Shown here: one piece after another, positions 46,558 through 60,299 of the stretch
How positions within the stretch are numbered: the first letter of the stretch is position 1
How the letters are laid out: each line of letters begins with the position of its first letter
Assembly (NCBI GenBank): GCA_026686845.1
Contig: JAIVEN010000001.1
Span: 32,232,001 to 32,296,000, forward strand
Direction of reading: 5' to 3'
Origin: Adenanthera pavonina
Taxonomy: Eukaryota; Streptophyta; Magnoliopsida; Fabales; Fabaceae
DNA length: 64,000 nt
The notes under the pieces: generated by a model
Seen by the model: the letters and a program-made list of their open reading frames with translations, nothing else
Database searches by the model: none
Told to the model about the DNA's origin: nothing
Program-made: the position numbers and the translations under genes

Positions 46558-49457
46558 TGTAATACTATATTACTTATGTATTAGACCTAACTATGACCCA
46601 TTAATTATATTTAGAAGCTTGAATCACATAATAGATTAAAATATAAAACTTTTCCTTTCCCGGGTTACTATTTATTTAGTAAACCCTTTTTCTTTGGTAA
46701 AATTTGAAAATTCATAACTAATAATAGAAAAATCTTATCAAAGTGATTCAAGTCTCTAAAAATAGCTTAATATCTCATCAACATGGAAGAAATGTGAAAT
46801 AGTATGTTAGTTACGCCAATTAGTATAGTTTATTGCACAAATTTACTATTTAAGTAGTCATTTTTCTCTTTTTCAGGATTTTGGTCATAAATTCAAAAAT
46901 TCATGTCTAACTTTATATTAAGCCAAATTATGAATTTTATATGCCATTGGAAAGCTCTATATGTCTACTTATATCCATATTTTTATTATATATTTATTTA
47001 ACTTATGCATGGCATGATTCTAACTTAAATCACTAAGGGTCAGAACCTTACTTTTACTGAACAATTCTAGGAAAACATGTATAACTCTTATTGTATAGCT
47101 CCAATTATTCTCAAAGAAGTGGTATATTAGACTTAAAACATGGATATTTTCATACATATAAACTACTAAAGTTTTGGAGCTCAGTACAATTTTATACTAC
47201 TATTCAAATAAGCAGTACTTATGAATAAAATATGTTATTTTCCAACTATGTCCAGGTTTTAACCCTAATTTCAAAAATTCTTGACAACTCACACAATGAT
47301 CTAAATCAAGTGCTCTTTCACTTGTTAGAAAGCCTTGTTTGTCTAGTTTTTTTAAAAAATATGACACTCATAGATTACATCACATTTTGAATGAACTGTA
47401 ACCACATACCCATCAGGTTAGCCAGGATATGTCATGACATTGCAAGGAGCTTACATACATCACACTTTTTGTTCAAACTTGTCCCAATTATATTCATAGC
47501 ATCATAAGGGACATACAAGAACATGCTTACAAAAAAACAAAGCTTTATGTTTTGATATACCTCATGCAACATTACATAAAAGTCTTCAAAATGCACATTC
47601 ATAGCTTAATAACAACATTAATCATCAATCTCTTCTCCTTTCTCATTAGCTCTTGGACTCCCTTGACATAGCTTGAACCTAGAATTTGGGTACTTGAGGG
47701 GATGAGATTATGACATCCTCAATAACAAGTTACATTTTATGCAATTATGTCAATCATGTCAAGTAACTCACATTTGATCACATTTAATCGCATCAATCTC
47801 ATTTAAATAATAAATTGCCACATTGGTCATAAAAATTTCGGCAGCATGACGGCTTAAAAAATGGATATCCCGAGGAATAGAACCTCTCATTTCACAAACA
47901 AAATCAATCAACGAAATCACATTTGCAATATGGCAACACAATTTAATCATAGAAAGACAATGAAAGAATATAAAGCAACAATGTAAAACTTAGCGACCTC
48001 TTGATGTACCACTTGTACCCCTTGGCTTTCCTCTTGAAATCAATGATTCTTCTAGCTTTCTCAAGCTTTGTCAAGTCTAAGCAACATCAAACAATAGCTC
48101 AAGTCACTGATTTCATAATACAAGGCACAAAACTCACATAGAACCCTTGTAAACCCTTAAAAATTCATTTTGCCTATCTTAATTTGTATCATGAAGCATA
48201 TACGTGTCTTTAAGGTTTTTGGCCATGGGGAATCCATTTTTGGCCTAATACCCTGAGCAAAATTCTAGTCTTAGGAAGAAAAATAGATTTTTGACAAACT
48301 TGTGTCAAAACATAGCTAACTTGCTTTGCCTTGCAAAAACTCATACTTTCTCATGCTTTTATGGTTTCAAAACATTATTCCTTGGCCAAACCATGTCTTG
48401 GACAAAACTTATAGAGGTTGGGAAGGGAAGAACTCCATGAATACTAGGCCATACAGGCATTAAACTATAGCAAAACACTTATAGATCTCAAGTTAGGTGC
48501 TTACCAATTTTTCTTGAGTTTCTTCCTATTTTTCTCCTATTTCTTTGCTCTTGAAGTTGGATGCTCCTTCACTCACTACTTGGGCAGAGTTTTCTCTCTC
48601 TTTGCTTGCCAATGAAGGGGGTGTGAAGGGTATATATAAGCAACTTAATCAAGCTTACTTTTACTAACCAAGATTACTTTTTTCCTAAACACTTTGATTA
48701 TTTTTAATTGGTCTTATCCATGAGTCTTCACAATTAATATTTTATTCAATTTCAAAACATGGCTAATTAGGCATGCTTGAGGAAGGGTTATCCACAAAAT
48801 ACCACATATTTTTCCTAGTCTAGTAATGCTCTGTGATGGTTACTTTGAACTTGGACTGGTAAAGTTACTTTTGCAGTATGATTTCACTTTATTGACACAA
48901 GAATAAAATAAACTTGTGTCTCACATTACTTTATTATACTATCTCTAAAAAGCTCTTTTTGTGGTGTCCATATACTTTTCTTTTTACCTTTTTAGCTTTT
49001 GCAGATCAAAAAACAGCTTTATCAGTATAAATTTACTTTTTAATTTTTGGCACTAATTATTTCTTTATTATTAATCATTAACCCTCAGTGCCATGAATGA
49101 TTGGACTCATCTCTTCGAGAACTTTTAGGTAATTAGCATATTTACAAAATTACCCCTGACCAAGGGCTAAATTATAATTTCAAATTCTTTTAGGTAATTA
49201 GCTATAATTTTCCCCATGAACTTTTATACCTTCTTTCCCTCATGGTATTTTATACTTAGGGATCAAATTGTAATTTTCATAATTTTTGAGGGAAAAAATG
49301 TAATTTTTATAATTTTTAGGGATAAAAACGTAATTTCTTATTTTTTTGTTCGACTGATAAAAATAACCTCTTTAGCTTATTTCACACAAAATAGTGTTTG
49401 TCCATTTTTGTGAATTTCTTATACATTTTTAGTTTTTTAACTTTTAGAGATGTTACA
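46558..49457. mobile_element. Solo LTR, copy 1 of a TGTAATAC/TGTAACAC family
   Basis: 2900 bp from TGTAATAC to GATGTTACA, flanked by the duplication ATATT (46553-46557 and 49458-49462). It aligns along its whole length with the copy at 60527-63422. The TGTAACA..TGTTACA ends and length suggest a plant Ty3/gypsy LTR. No internal domain, primer site or polypurine tract is attached. A TATA-like TATATATAAG lies near 48632. A minus-strand open stretch at 47768-47950 is shared with the other copy. Confidence 0.88.
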
Positions 49458-49462
49458 ATATT

Positions 49463-50267
49463 GATGTACCATACTATTGAAAAAATAGAATTGGGGTGGA
49501 GATTAATGTGTCTATATGTTTCTAGATAAAAAAAAAAAAGACAAGCTATATAGTTTTTTTTATATATGGTGAGGTAGAAAGAATAAGCTGAAGGTGTGAT
49601 GGATATAAAATATTGATTAAAACAAATATATATGATAAATTGAGTTAGTGGGGGTGGGCTGGCACAGTAATTATTAAGGTGTCAGTGTCAATGTTAGGTT
49701 TGAAATTGTTGCCCTCATTAGTTGTTATGTTTTTTGGTTTTTTTATTTTTTTTTTCATTTCATTTTGATGAGATCCAATTCTGTACTTGAGTAAAACAAA
49801 TTTCTTATTCTCTCTCAATTCTACTCCTGCAGCTCTCATCTTCAAGGATGATGATGCATTGCAAAAGACACCGAAGGAGGTTTGGTTTCTGCAAGAGAGG
49901 TCTTGGAGTGCCTAGAAACAAGATCTGGTCCTTGACCATTAGGAAAAGTGGTGTGGTGGATCTTGTACGATGAGCTTTGAAGGCCTGGCAAACGTCCGGT
50001 GAGATCTGTAGCAGATTCATTTCTTTTTTATCTTCATTTTTCTGTTGAATCTTGGTTTTCTTTTTCATAGATGACACTGGAGCTTTTTTTTTTTGTCTCT
50101 ATCCATTTTTCCTTCTGTAGAATCTAAGTATGTAGATCAAGTTATATATTTTCAATAACATTTTGGTAATCTACATAAGCATATCCGTAGCTCTCTCCTT
50201 AGCCTCATCAGCGAACCCTTACTCATCTATGATCCAAGTATGCTAATGAAATGTTGTGACTCATCAA
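49463..50267. other. Non-coding spacer
   Basis: No supported gene. The plus-strand text 49830-49990 (KDDDALQKTPKEVWFLQERSW in one frame) looks slightly protein-like but is short, interrupted and unassigned. Confidence 0.4.
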
Positions 50268-50272
50268 CCCCC

Positions 50273-51922
50273 TGTTAGATATGCTGGCTTCTCAGGAGGG
50301 GGTGAATTGGAAAGATTGAAATTTTATGTAAAAGTCAAGAGAGTGATGAAGGCAAAGTGACAATAAAATAGAGTATAAAGGAATAGCAAGTTAAAAGCAG
50401 TAAAAGAGAAGGGAAGACACAGATGTTTATCCTGGTTTAGTCTCTCTATCTTGACCTACGTCTAGTCCCAAGCAACTACTTAAGATTTTCCTTTATCTTG
50501 CAAGAATTCAGTGGGCTTCTTGCAATTGCCTTAGTTCAACTTGATGCTCTGTTCTTAGACCTTACAAACTTATTCTTTACACTCTAGCTAAGTGATTCCC
50601 AAATCCCTTGTGATATCCCCTCACAAGAAAATCTTTCTTTCAGATGAAGATAAGATTGATTACAAAGAATGAACTCTCTAATTTAGAGTGTATATAAAAG
50701 TTGAAGTGCAGAAGAATGAAGTATGTGAGAGTAAGAGACTTTGACTTGAGAATTTGACAAAGTTTCAGTATATACAATGTAAATTCGTTACCCACAACTT
50801 TAAATGAAGTTCTATTTATAGATTTATATCTTAACTATTCGTTAGAGAAAAGATTTAGCCATTAGAGACGTTACCCAATAGTTATTATGAAAAACTATTC
50901 GTTCACCAACAGCATTTAATGCTTCTAACATTCAAAGTTCAAATTTTGGTTTATCAACAGATGAATTTTGTAAAGACCAAAAGCTAAAGACTTCAACGTT
51001 GAACTTCAAAGTTCGTCTGTTTTGAAGCAAAGTTCGAATTTTCATCTTTGAAAAATATTTCTTTGTTGGAACATATGAATTTTCAAATTAAAGTTCTTTT
51101 GATAAGTGTGAACAGTTGTCCTATATTGCTACAGTGCCTTTGAAGTTTGAATTTTGGTGCCCAAAAATTATCCGTCAGTGGGCAGCTCAATAAGGAACAA
51201 TAGTTCATCTTTTCAAAATTTGAATTTTCAAGATTCAAAGTTCGTTTGTCAGAGAGAGCTCTTATCAAACTTAGTTCAAAGTTTGAATTTCTGAATACCA
51301 ACATTCATATGTCAACAAATTATCATAACATACTTGCAAGCTTTGTTTCTAAAATTCAAATTTTCAAAATCAAAGTTCATCTATCAGTGGGCTAATTTTG
51401 GACTCTTTTTAAACTTCACTTTTAGATGAGCTTTGACATATCCTCAAATGAATTTTTCATTTTTATGAATTGTGTTTTATCAGAAATTTAAATTTTCAAA
51501 ACTCAGAGTTCGTATTTCAGAGAAGACTCTTATCAAACTCATGTCAAAGTTCGAATTTCTGAACTCAAAGTTCATCTGTCAGAGGAATCTCTTTGACTAA
51601 CTTATTTTCAATTCAAAATTCAAATTTTAGAAGCCAAAAGTTTGAATTTTCAAAGCAATAGATTAGTTTTAACACTTTAAAGTTCATCTGTTAGTGGGTG
51701 TAACTCAAATATTCCATGAATTATCATATAATCATATTTCTAAATCATTATTTTGCAAGTTCAAAGTCTTTTACTCAAATTAAACATAGTAAGAAATTCT
51801 ATATCTAATCTTGTGCTGATTTTACTTGGATTTCTCAATTTGGGATCTTTCATGCACCTTTAATATCTTCTTTCTAAGCTCTAGAAGGTTGGTTTGGAAT
51901 CATCAAAACACTTGATTCAACA
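50273..51922 (-). repeat. 3' LTR of Sirevirus C
   Basis: Runs from TGTTAGATATGC to TTGATTCAACA, 1650 bp, with a palindromic U3 array at 50940-51680. The adjoining polypurine tract (51923-51936) has decayed to AAAAAGGAGAAGAA on the minus strand. Confidence 0.88.
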
Positions 51923-52191
51923 TTCTTCTCCTTTTTGATGATGACAAAATAACTTGCAATGTGGATTAGTACTTGAGTTTGCTTTAACAAGCACCCCCTC
52001 AACATATGCATTATAATTCAAAAGATAAGATATCATGTACAGCAAATCAAACAGAGAGATTCATTAATCCATTTAAGTTTTCATTACAAAGTCAGAACAT
52101 GGCAATCTAAAAATTGTAACAGAGTTTAGAGCAAAGATTTATCATTCATAAAACAATACTACAAGAAGGACCAAGCAATCCTAAGTTCTAA

Positions 52192-54404
52192 TCACTTTTT
52201 CTTGGACTTGCACTTCTTCCTGTAGGTCTTGCCAAAAGGCTCTGCTACAGTCTTTCCGGTTTGCTCAGACTTCTCCCCCTTTTTGGCATCATCAGGAAGG
52301 TGTACAAAGTCAGTAGGAGAAGGGATTTGAGATACTGGAATTGCCTGAAAAGGCACAGAAACAAATGGCAGATCTGGATTAAGCTTTGGCAAAGGTTCAA
52401 AAGCTTCAGAATTAGAATCCTCATCGTCAGAGAGTTTAAGAAGTTCTTGTACTTCTTACCTAGTGATAGCCAATTGAGCTCTTCATGCCTCCGAGAGACC
52501 AAAAGTGGAAATAAGTGAGGGAGCAGGAGGACGAAACATTTCTTCAAGCCTTAATCTTTGAGCTTGTAAGAGAGCATTATGAGCAATAACCTCTAGATCA
52601 ATATAAAGCACAATGCTTTTCTCTTCATTCAGGGCAGCTTGCATGAATGGTGAGGTGGTGATGCCTACCACCAGTTTCTCAACTTGCTCAGATTCTTGAG
52701 ATGCGAGAATTGAATCTTGAGCAACTTCAGGAATGGGCTCATGGGAGCTTAGTTCTACAGGGGCCTCTTCCTCCATTCCATAGTCCAAGGGAGGACTAAG
52801 ACTTGCCTCATTACTGGAGGCCTGTGGTGTGGTCAATGTGCTAGCAGCCTCAGTATCATGCACTACATCATCAGGTTCAGGGGAGGCAAGCACGAAAAGA
52901 CTTGGAGGCTCAGGAGTAGGAGACATGACAAGCTCAAAGAATCCTGGCTGAGGTGGAGCTGATGTGGAGGGAATGGAACTCTGGATGTCTTCATATACAT
53001 TAACCACCACTTTCATATTCCTTGCCAACTGATGTATCTGGTCTTACAGATGGGCAAAATTGGCATTTTGCTCATCTCTGATGCTAAGTATGAGTGCAGA
53101 CAGACTATCATACAACTCAGTGATCTTGGTTGGCTTTCCTCGAGTAGATAGAGTAGATGGTATTTGAGCTTGAGTGGGCTGAGATAGAGATGGGACTGGC
53201 TGAGAAGGCTGAGATACGGATTTTGAAGCAGCCTCAGAGGTTCCTTCTTGCTGTTGGGAGGCTTCTTCATCAAAGAAAACGTCTTCTATCTTTCCAGCTC
53301 CCTTTCCAATCCATCTCACATCTTTCTTCTCTATTTCCATCCTTTGCAGTTCTTCTTCTTTGAAGATTTCAGTAGGCTTCCCTTTTTCTTTCACAAGATG
53401 TTGGATTCAGACATATTGAAGTATCTTGGAGATGATTGCTGCATAGGGAAGGGTGGAATCTTTCCTCTGATCTCTTGCCTTGATCATGCATTGGAGTATG
53501 ATGTGTCCTATGTTGATAAGCTTCCCATGCATGATAGCTGCCATCACATATGCTTCAGCCTTTGTAATCAAATTGAACTACCTTCTTTGTTGAATATAAT
53601 CCTGGACACAATGTAGTGCAAGATTTTGACTTGAGCACTGAGGTCAGTAGGCTTCAGCAAGCTTAGAGGTGGCTTGTTCTCTTTTCTTCTGAACAGAGTA
53701 TTCATAATTATGCTTTCCTTGTAGTTCAGAAAAGGCCCTCCTTCTTCATCAGTGGTTTCAGCCTCATCCATATACCTTGAGGCTGTAATGTCAATCTTCA
53801 GACCATCTTACCCTGGAATTTCTAAAACTTCATTAAAGCTTTCATCTGTTCACCAGATGGTCTTTGATCTCAAATTCACTTCCCACTTTTTCTTCTTGCT
53901 ATTAAATTATAGAGAGGCATACCAGGTTTTGACTACCTCATCATCATATCTTTCTAGTATTTTTAACAAATTTTTATATCTTACCATCCAAAACCCAGCA
54001 TTAAAGTTGTTAGAAACTATGAATTCTTCCAAATTTACGCAATGAGGCTTGATTACCTTTTTGCTGACAAATTTGGTAGTGTATTCTACAAGAATATGAG
54101 CATTGCTCCACAATGACAGTGAGGTTAGTTGATATTCTCCAGATTCAGTGTTGGAAGAGGAAGAAGAAGAAGTAGCAGTGACAGAAGTGGTAGGAACAAC
54201 AAGCTCAGCTTTCTTCAAAGGAGAGGGTGCAGATTTCTTCGAGTATACTCTTGGAGTAGTTTTCTGCCTTTTGGAGGGTCTTTCCTTGCTGGATTCGCCT
54301 TTTCTTTTCTAAGTTTCACTCTCCTTGGAGGCATATTAGGATTTCACGGACCTCTTTGGCCGTGACTCTCCCTTCCCAACTTCTAGATTCTTGACTCTTG
54401 CTAT
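52192..54404 (-). pseudogene. Sirevirus C third ORF, broken
   Basis: Same frame order as in A and B, ending KCKSKKK at 52192. The start codon is ATA (54404). A stop and frameshift lie in the first 60 codons, and further frame breaks lie near 53900, 53570, 53400, 53040 and 52450. It reads through the two points where A has stops (WSNAHI near 54114 and KEEELQRM near 53345), which shows that the stops in A are secondary. The extra polypurine-like tract sits at 52271-52285. Confidence 0.78.
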
Positions 54405-54835
54405 TCTCGTTGAGGAATGATTCAAAAAGATGCAAAGAGTGGGTTTATAAGGTGCAAAAAGAAGTTTAATCGGTGAGAAATGAAGATTCATGAACGGAGT
54501 TAATAGGATTTAAAGAGAGAATTTGAACAGACTTGAGAGAGAGACGAATAGGGTTGTGTCTGTTCAGAGGACGACTTTCAGTTTTAACGTACGTAACCGT
54601 TGAACAGATGAATTTTGACAGGTCAAAATTCAAAATTCGAGCAGTTACAAGCTAATCCATTCAGCTTGGCTTACTGACAGACAAATTTTCACTTGGAAGT
54701 TCATCTATCAGATGCTTGGTTCAGGAAACAATGTATGAACAAACGAACTTTGCTTTAACAAAGTTCAATCTTCAAAAGAACCAGGCAATAAGCAATCATG
54801 AACAAAACAAGCAACAGATCAACTTTACTTATGAA
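54405..54835 (-). promoter_or_regulatory. U3-like spacer of Sirevirus C, shortened
   Basis: Begins like the spacers of A and B (TATA-like TTATAAACC at 54442-54450, then GATGAATTTTGA and AAAATTC units) but is cut off after about 430 bp by the large deletion that removed pol. Confidence 0.5.
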
Positions 54836-54837
54836 AC

Positions 54838-56720
54838 TTCTCCTTATCACCAATCATGTGACTTGAGCAGGCACTGTCCATATACCATTTGTTGCTCTTT
54901 CTTGCTTTAAATCTGCAAAACAAAGTTCAGAGTTTCTTTTTAGGTACCCAAATTTGCTTGGGTCCTTTTTCGTCAGTGGAATTTTCCCCAGATACAAGTG
55001 TACCTTTGGGAACCCATTTTACCTTCCTGTCAAGTCCATTTTTCTTCAATGTACATGAACTGGAAATGTGTCCCTTCTTGTTACAGAAGTGAAAGGTGGT
55101 AAAGGGGCTACTAGATTGTGATGCAGGAAGAAAGCAATGCAGATAATATTTTTGTTTCACATATTTTGGTTGATCATAGGACTTAATGTGATTTGAGATG
55201 TGATCTTTCTTTTTATACCCATTAGCATGCACAAAATGCCTCATATACAGATTTTGATTTTTCTTTTTAATCCTTTCTTTTACTGCATAAAGATCATAGC
55301 CAATTCCAGCTTTTCCTTATGTGATTCTTTGACTTTCCATTGAAGCAAACAACATATCTTTACCCTTAGTAAGTCTAGCCATGCCCTTCAGTAGATAGTC
55401 ATTGGTTTGCTTTAATTCAATACATGATGTACAGTAGTCAGATTCAATTTTATGCATAGATGCAATATCAGAAATATTGCAATGAGATTCTAGCTTGTTT
55501 GTCTTTTTCTTAGCTTGTTTTAGTTCTTTAGCTATCTTAATAAACTCATCATGCAGTTCATGAAATGCATCAAGTAATTCATAATAGGAAGGTTCGGATT
55601 CATATACCTCATCTTCATTATCACTGTTGGATGGGATTTGAGTTTCTTCAAATGCAAGAGCCATCAAGCAGATATTGGCAATTTCATCTTCATTATCATC
55701 TTCTTCGTCTGAGTTGTTGCCCCAGATTGATGAGATGTATGCCTTCTTCATTTTGCTCTTGCCAGTAGTTTTTTCTCTCTCTCCTACTTCTTTAGGAATT
55801 GTAGACAATCCTATTTGATGTGCCCTTGCTTCTTGCATTCGTAGCAAGTAACAGGCTCTTTTCCTTCTTTCTTATTGTCTCCAACTGCTCCTTTCTTGAA
55901 GAATCTTTTGTTTCTTTTCTTGTTGTTAAACCTTCTAAATTTTCTAACCATCATGGCTAGAGTTTCTTCATCAAATTCATCTCCATCGTCAGATTCTTCT
56001 TCCTTCTCTTCAGCAACTTTTAGAGCAAGACCTTTCTTTTTCTTGTCTTGTCCTGTAAGAACCTTTATCTTTCCCTCATATTCTTCAAGGCTACCGAAGA
56101 GGGCTGTGACAGAGGCCACTGATTCTCCTCTGGCTTCCTCTATTGCTGTTACTTTGGGTTTCCACTCCAGAGGAAGAGCTCTAAGGATTTTTCTGACCTT
56201 TTCTGGCTGAGTGTATTCCATGCCAAGACTCTTCAATTGATTCACAATAAGGGTGAATCTCTTTTGTAGCTCTTTGATGCTCTCACCTTCTACCATTTTA
56301 AAGCTTTCGTATTCGCCAATACAGGAGTTTAATTTGTTCTCTCTTACTCCAGTGGTTCCTTCATGAGTGATTTCTAAAGTATTCCATATACCCTTGGCTG
56401 TGAAACATTGTGACACTTTGTAGAATTCGTCTTGATTTAATGCACTGACCAGGTAGTGTTTTGCCTTAAAGTTCAGTAAGACTCTTCTCTTATCTTCCAC
56501 ATTCCACTTGTCCTTTGGCTTCTCCTTGTATTTTCCATCATCCTCTAGTTTCATTGGGATAAAGTCTCCTTCTAGATAACAGAACAGATGTCCAGATCAA
56601 TGGACTGGAGATAGATTTGCATTCTCATCTTCTAGTACCTATAGTGTTCTCCACTGAAGCCAAGTGGTCTATTTGTGTTGTTTTCCTCAGGTAGTATACT
56701 TTCTCCAAACCCACACATTG
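54838..56720 (-). pseudogene. gag: Sirevirus C gag with the start of protease
   Basis: Begins at ATG 56720 (MCGFGES) and is nearly continuous from 56554 to 55811, the best preserved gag here, including ALPLEWKPKVTAIEEARGE. Knuckle 1 CYECKKQGHIK is followed by TAG in place of Trp. Knuckle 2 reads FHFCNKKGHISSSC, first Cys lost (about 55045-55090). The protease begins WYMDSACSSHM and stops at the deletion. Stops and shifts also lie at about 56570-56640, 55800 and 55317. Confidence 0.88.
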
Positions 56721-56759
56721 AATATCCTAGACTATTAGAACCTTTGTTTAGGAAATCGG

Positions 56760-56771
56760 GCTCTAATACCA
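56760..56771 (-). other. Primer binding site of Sirevirus C, one mismatch
   Basis: Minus-strand TGGTATTAGAGC, one base changed from the site in A and B. Confidence 0.85.
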
Positions 56772-56773
56772 CT

Positions 56774-58403
56774 TGTTAGATATGCTGGCTTCCCAAGAGG
56801 CGGGTGAATTGGGAAGATAGAAATTTTCTGCAAAAGTCAAGAGAGTGATGAAGGCAAAGGGAATAGCAAGTTAAAAGCAGTAAAAGAGAAGGGAAGACGC
56901 AAATGTTTATCCTGGTTTGGTCTCTCTATCTTGACCTACATCCAGTCTCCAAGCAACTACTTGAGATTTTCCACTATCTTGCAAGAATTCAGTGGGCTTT
57001 TTACAATTGCTTCAGTTCAACTTGATGCTCTGTTCTTAACCTTACAAACTCACTATTTGCACTCTAGCTAAGTGCTTCCCAAATCCCTTGTGATATCCCC
57101 TCACAAGAAAATCTTTCTTTCAGATAAAGATAAGATTGATTACAAAAAATGAACTCTCTAATTTAGAGTGTATATAAAAGTTGAAGTGTAGAAGAATGAA
57201 GTATGTGAGAGTAAGAGACTTTGACTTGAGAATTTGACAAAGTTTCAGTATATACAATGTAAATTCGTTACCCACAACTTCAAATGAAGTTCTATTTATA
57301 GATTTATGTCTTAGCTATTTGTTATAGACAAGATCTAGCCGTTAGAGACGTTACCTAATGGTTAGTCTGAAAAACTATCCGTTCACCAACCGCATTTAAT
57401 GCTTCTAACACTGAAAGTTCAAATTTTGGTTAGTCAACAGACAAATTTCGCGGAGACCGAAAGCTAAAGACTTCAACGTTAAACTTCAAAGTTTATCTGT
57501 TATGAAGCAAAGATCAAATTTTCATCTTTGAAAAATATTTCTATGTTGCAACATACAAATTTTCAAGTTAAAGTTCTTCTTATAAGTGTGAATAGTTGTC
57601 CCATATTGCTACAGTGCCTTCGAAGTTCGAATTTTGGTGCCTAAAATTCGTCCGTCAGTAGGCAACTCAATAAGGCACAATAGTTCTTCTTTTCAAAATT
57701 TGAATTTTCAAGATTCAAAGTTCATCTGTTAAAGAGAGCTCTTATTAAACTTAGTTTACAGTTCAAATTTTTGAATACCAACATTCGTATGTCAACAAAT
57801 TATCATAACAGACTTGCAAGCTTTGTTTCTAAAATTCAAATTTTCAAAATCAAAGTTCATTTGTCAGTGAGCTAATTTTGGACTCTTTTTAAACTTTACT
57901 TTCAGATGAGCTTTGACATATCCTCAGACGAATTTTTCATTTTTATGAATTGTGTTTTATCATAAATTTGAATTTTCAAAACTCAAAGTCTGTCTGTCAG
58001 AGAAGGCTCTTATCAGACTCATGTCAAAGTTCGAATTTCTGAACTCAAAGTTCATCTGTCAGAGGAATCTCTTTTCTTATTAATTTATTTTCAATTCAAA
58101 ATTCGAATTTTAGAAGCCAAAGTTCAAATTTTCAAAGCAATAGATCAGTTTTAACACTTTAAAATTCGTCTATTAGTGGGTGTAATTCAAATATTCCATG
58201 AATTATCATAGAATCATATTTCTAAATCATTATTTTGCAAGTTCAAATCTTTTTACTCGAATTAAACATAGTAAGAAATTCTATATCTAATCTTGTGTTG
58301 ATTTTACTTGGATTTCTCCATTTGGGATCTTCATGCACCTTTGATATCTCATTTCCAAGCTCTAAAAGGTTGGTTTGGAATAATCAAAACACTTGATTCA
58401 ACA
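56774..58403 (-). repeat. 5' LTR of Sirevirus C
   Basis: TGTTAGATATGC to TTGATTCAACA, 1630 bp, closely similar to its partner at 50273-51922. An intact TATA box (CTATAAATAG, minus strand) lies at 57292-57301. Confidence 0.9.
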
Positions 58404-58408
58404 CCCCC

Positions 58409-59254
58409 CTACACACACACTTTTTTTTCCTTTTCCCCCCTTTCTTGTTTTTAGTTATTTACTTCTTAATTAGTAATTAAAATGAAGAGTTGTTGACCTC
58501 AAGAAGCAACATATTACTAAAATACAGTATGTTGTCTTGGGTCTAAAAAATTTCTTCCTTGGCTTAGTATCTTTAAGGGAAATTTCTGCACCTAGTCTGA
58601 TTTTCTTCCAATTTCACCATTTAAAAAAGAGCGGTTTCAAAATTTAATAAACAAAAAAAAACTTTGAAATAATGGTTTAAGGTTGAGGTCAAAGACGTTA
58701 GATTAATATGGACAAGGATGTTAAGAATCTTGACATGGGAATAGGAAATTATTCTAAAAGGAATATTGAAGATTGTTAGTTACAAACTTGAAGCCGAAGA
58801 ATGAAATTATCTTAAAAGAGTTTTTTCTCAACTTTAGTCTAGAGTGATATCTTATCTCGAACAATATATCAATTTTTTTCAAGTTTGAGCTTTGTGACAG
58901 AAATATTCATATTGGGATATCTTTCCATATATGGAAACTAACCTACTTGGAAAAAGCCATGTTGTGTCAAAATGTATTTTATACATTTATTGCTTAATAA
59001 TATTTATTCATCTGAATGGTGCAACAAAAGCATGGTAGGCCCATAACCCACAAGTTCCAAGATTGAAACCTAGCTCTGATAGCTTAAAAGCTTCCTAAAC
59101 CCAAATATATTTTTTATATGTTTATTATTTAATGCATGTGAATAGTATAATTTATTTATTATAAATTCTATTATAAATATATAAATACATATATATATAG
59201 AAATAGTAATATTTTCAAATGCAAAATCTTTTTTGATAAAAATGATAATTATAA
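58409..59254. other. Non-coding spacer
   Basis: No gene or element recognised. It starts with a C/A- and T-rich run and is AT-rich throughout. Confidence 0.5.
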
Positions 59255-59826
59255 CAACTCCAATGGGCTTTGGCATCAACTTTGGAAAATTGCTCTTCCT
59301 CTTAGATATTTAATCTTTGCTTGGAGACTTCTAAGAGATGCTTGACTTCTTAATGCTACTCTAATTCATCACCGTTTAGATGTTAGAGACTCTTGCTATT
59401 TCTTTGGGCAAGATGATGAAACTCATGAACATCTCCTTATTTTGCCCTCTTTAAAGAGCATTTTGGTTTGGTCTTGATTTCAACCATAGAACTAATGTCT
59501 TTGAACTTTCAGACTTTTTATTTTTTGGTAAACACCAAGGGTATCCCTGATTGACAACCAAAGACTAGTCCCTTCAATGCTTAGAGATTATCAAAATGGG
59601 TTTTGGCTCTTCCAACAAAGAACTTTCAAACTTCAACAGCTGGTTTCATTCAATATTTACTGAGGTAATTGGTGACTCCCATTCTGCTTCCAGAATCCCA
59701 TGGATTTTAATAACTATGTTTTATATTTGGAAGTATATGAATGAGGGGATTCATAGAGGTTTTGATGCTAGTCCTAGTGCCTTAGTAGTAGAAATTAAGA
59801 GTCAAATCAATTTTATACCAAGTTGA
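59255..59826 (+). pseudogene. LINE ORF2 C-terminus (zf-RVT) fragment
   Basis: One frame reads LWHQLWKIALPLRYLIFAWRLL, a TGA, then HHRLDVRDSCYFF and DDETHEHLL. This matches the zinc-binding tail of plant LINE reverse transcriptases (W..LW...LP.K...F.WRLL, then C..C...ET..HLF..C). The Cys residues are largely lost. After frame changes an open stretch 59596-59826 continues with WFHSIFTEV and ILITMFYIWKYMN, as in the usual IW..RN region of these proteins. Only the end of ORF2 is present; no poly-A tail is obvious. Confidence 0.65.
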
Positions 59827-60299
59827 CATTTAAGCAATAATCTTGGATCTAATATTTTAGTAACATGTATTTGAGGTTACTCATAGAAATTAAGGCCTAC
59901 AACTAGCTAGCGTGTGTTTCTCAAGGCAAGGAAGGCAAATAAAGGCTTCAATGAGACCAGTATTGATATTTTGTTCGGAAGTGAATACAAATTGTCATGG
60001 CAATGCCAATTTAGAGGAAGAGTAGGGAAGACTTATTGAACAATGGAAGGTCTAAGGTGTGCTTTGAGCTTTATTCTACGGCAATAACTTAAATGCTCCT
60101 ACAAAAATAGCTTTGACTGGTTTGATTTTTCTCTCTCTTGATTTTCATGCTAAGATGAGTTTGGATTCTTCAGGCCTTTGGACTTAGCCACCGGACTAGT
60201 CATTGGGAGGTATAACGATCAATGAAAGCAACATGAAAATGAAAGATATAGTCTTGCCCTAAGCCAAGCAATCAAACAAGGTAGAGAAACCTAGAATGG
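59827..60299. other. Spacer between LINE pieces
   Basis: No supported frame. It may include the 3' end of the upstream LINE and the 5' leader of the next. Confidence 0.4.

Larger units (their letters stand above)
50273..58403 (-). mobile_element. Sirevirus C: deletion derivative lacking most of pol
   Basis: An 8.13 kb element with TSD CCCCC (50268-50272 and 58404-58408). It keeps both LTRs, primer site, gag, the spacer and the third ORF. The whole stretch from within protease through integrase, reverse transcriptase and RNase H is missing at one junction near 54836. It could move only with enzymes supplied by another copy. Confidence 0.92.

Noticed and set aside
49805..50077. 90-codon minus-strand ORF as a gene
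   Set aside because: No recognisable domain, and its composition fits chance in this spacer.
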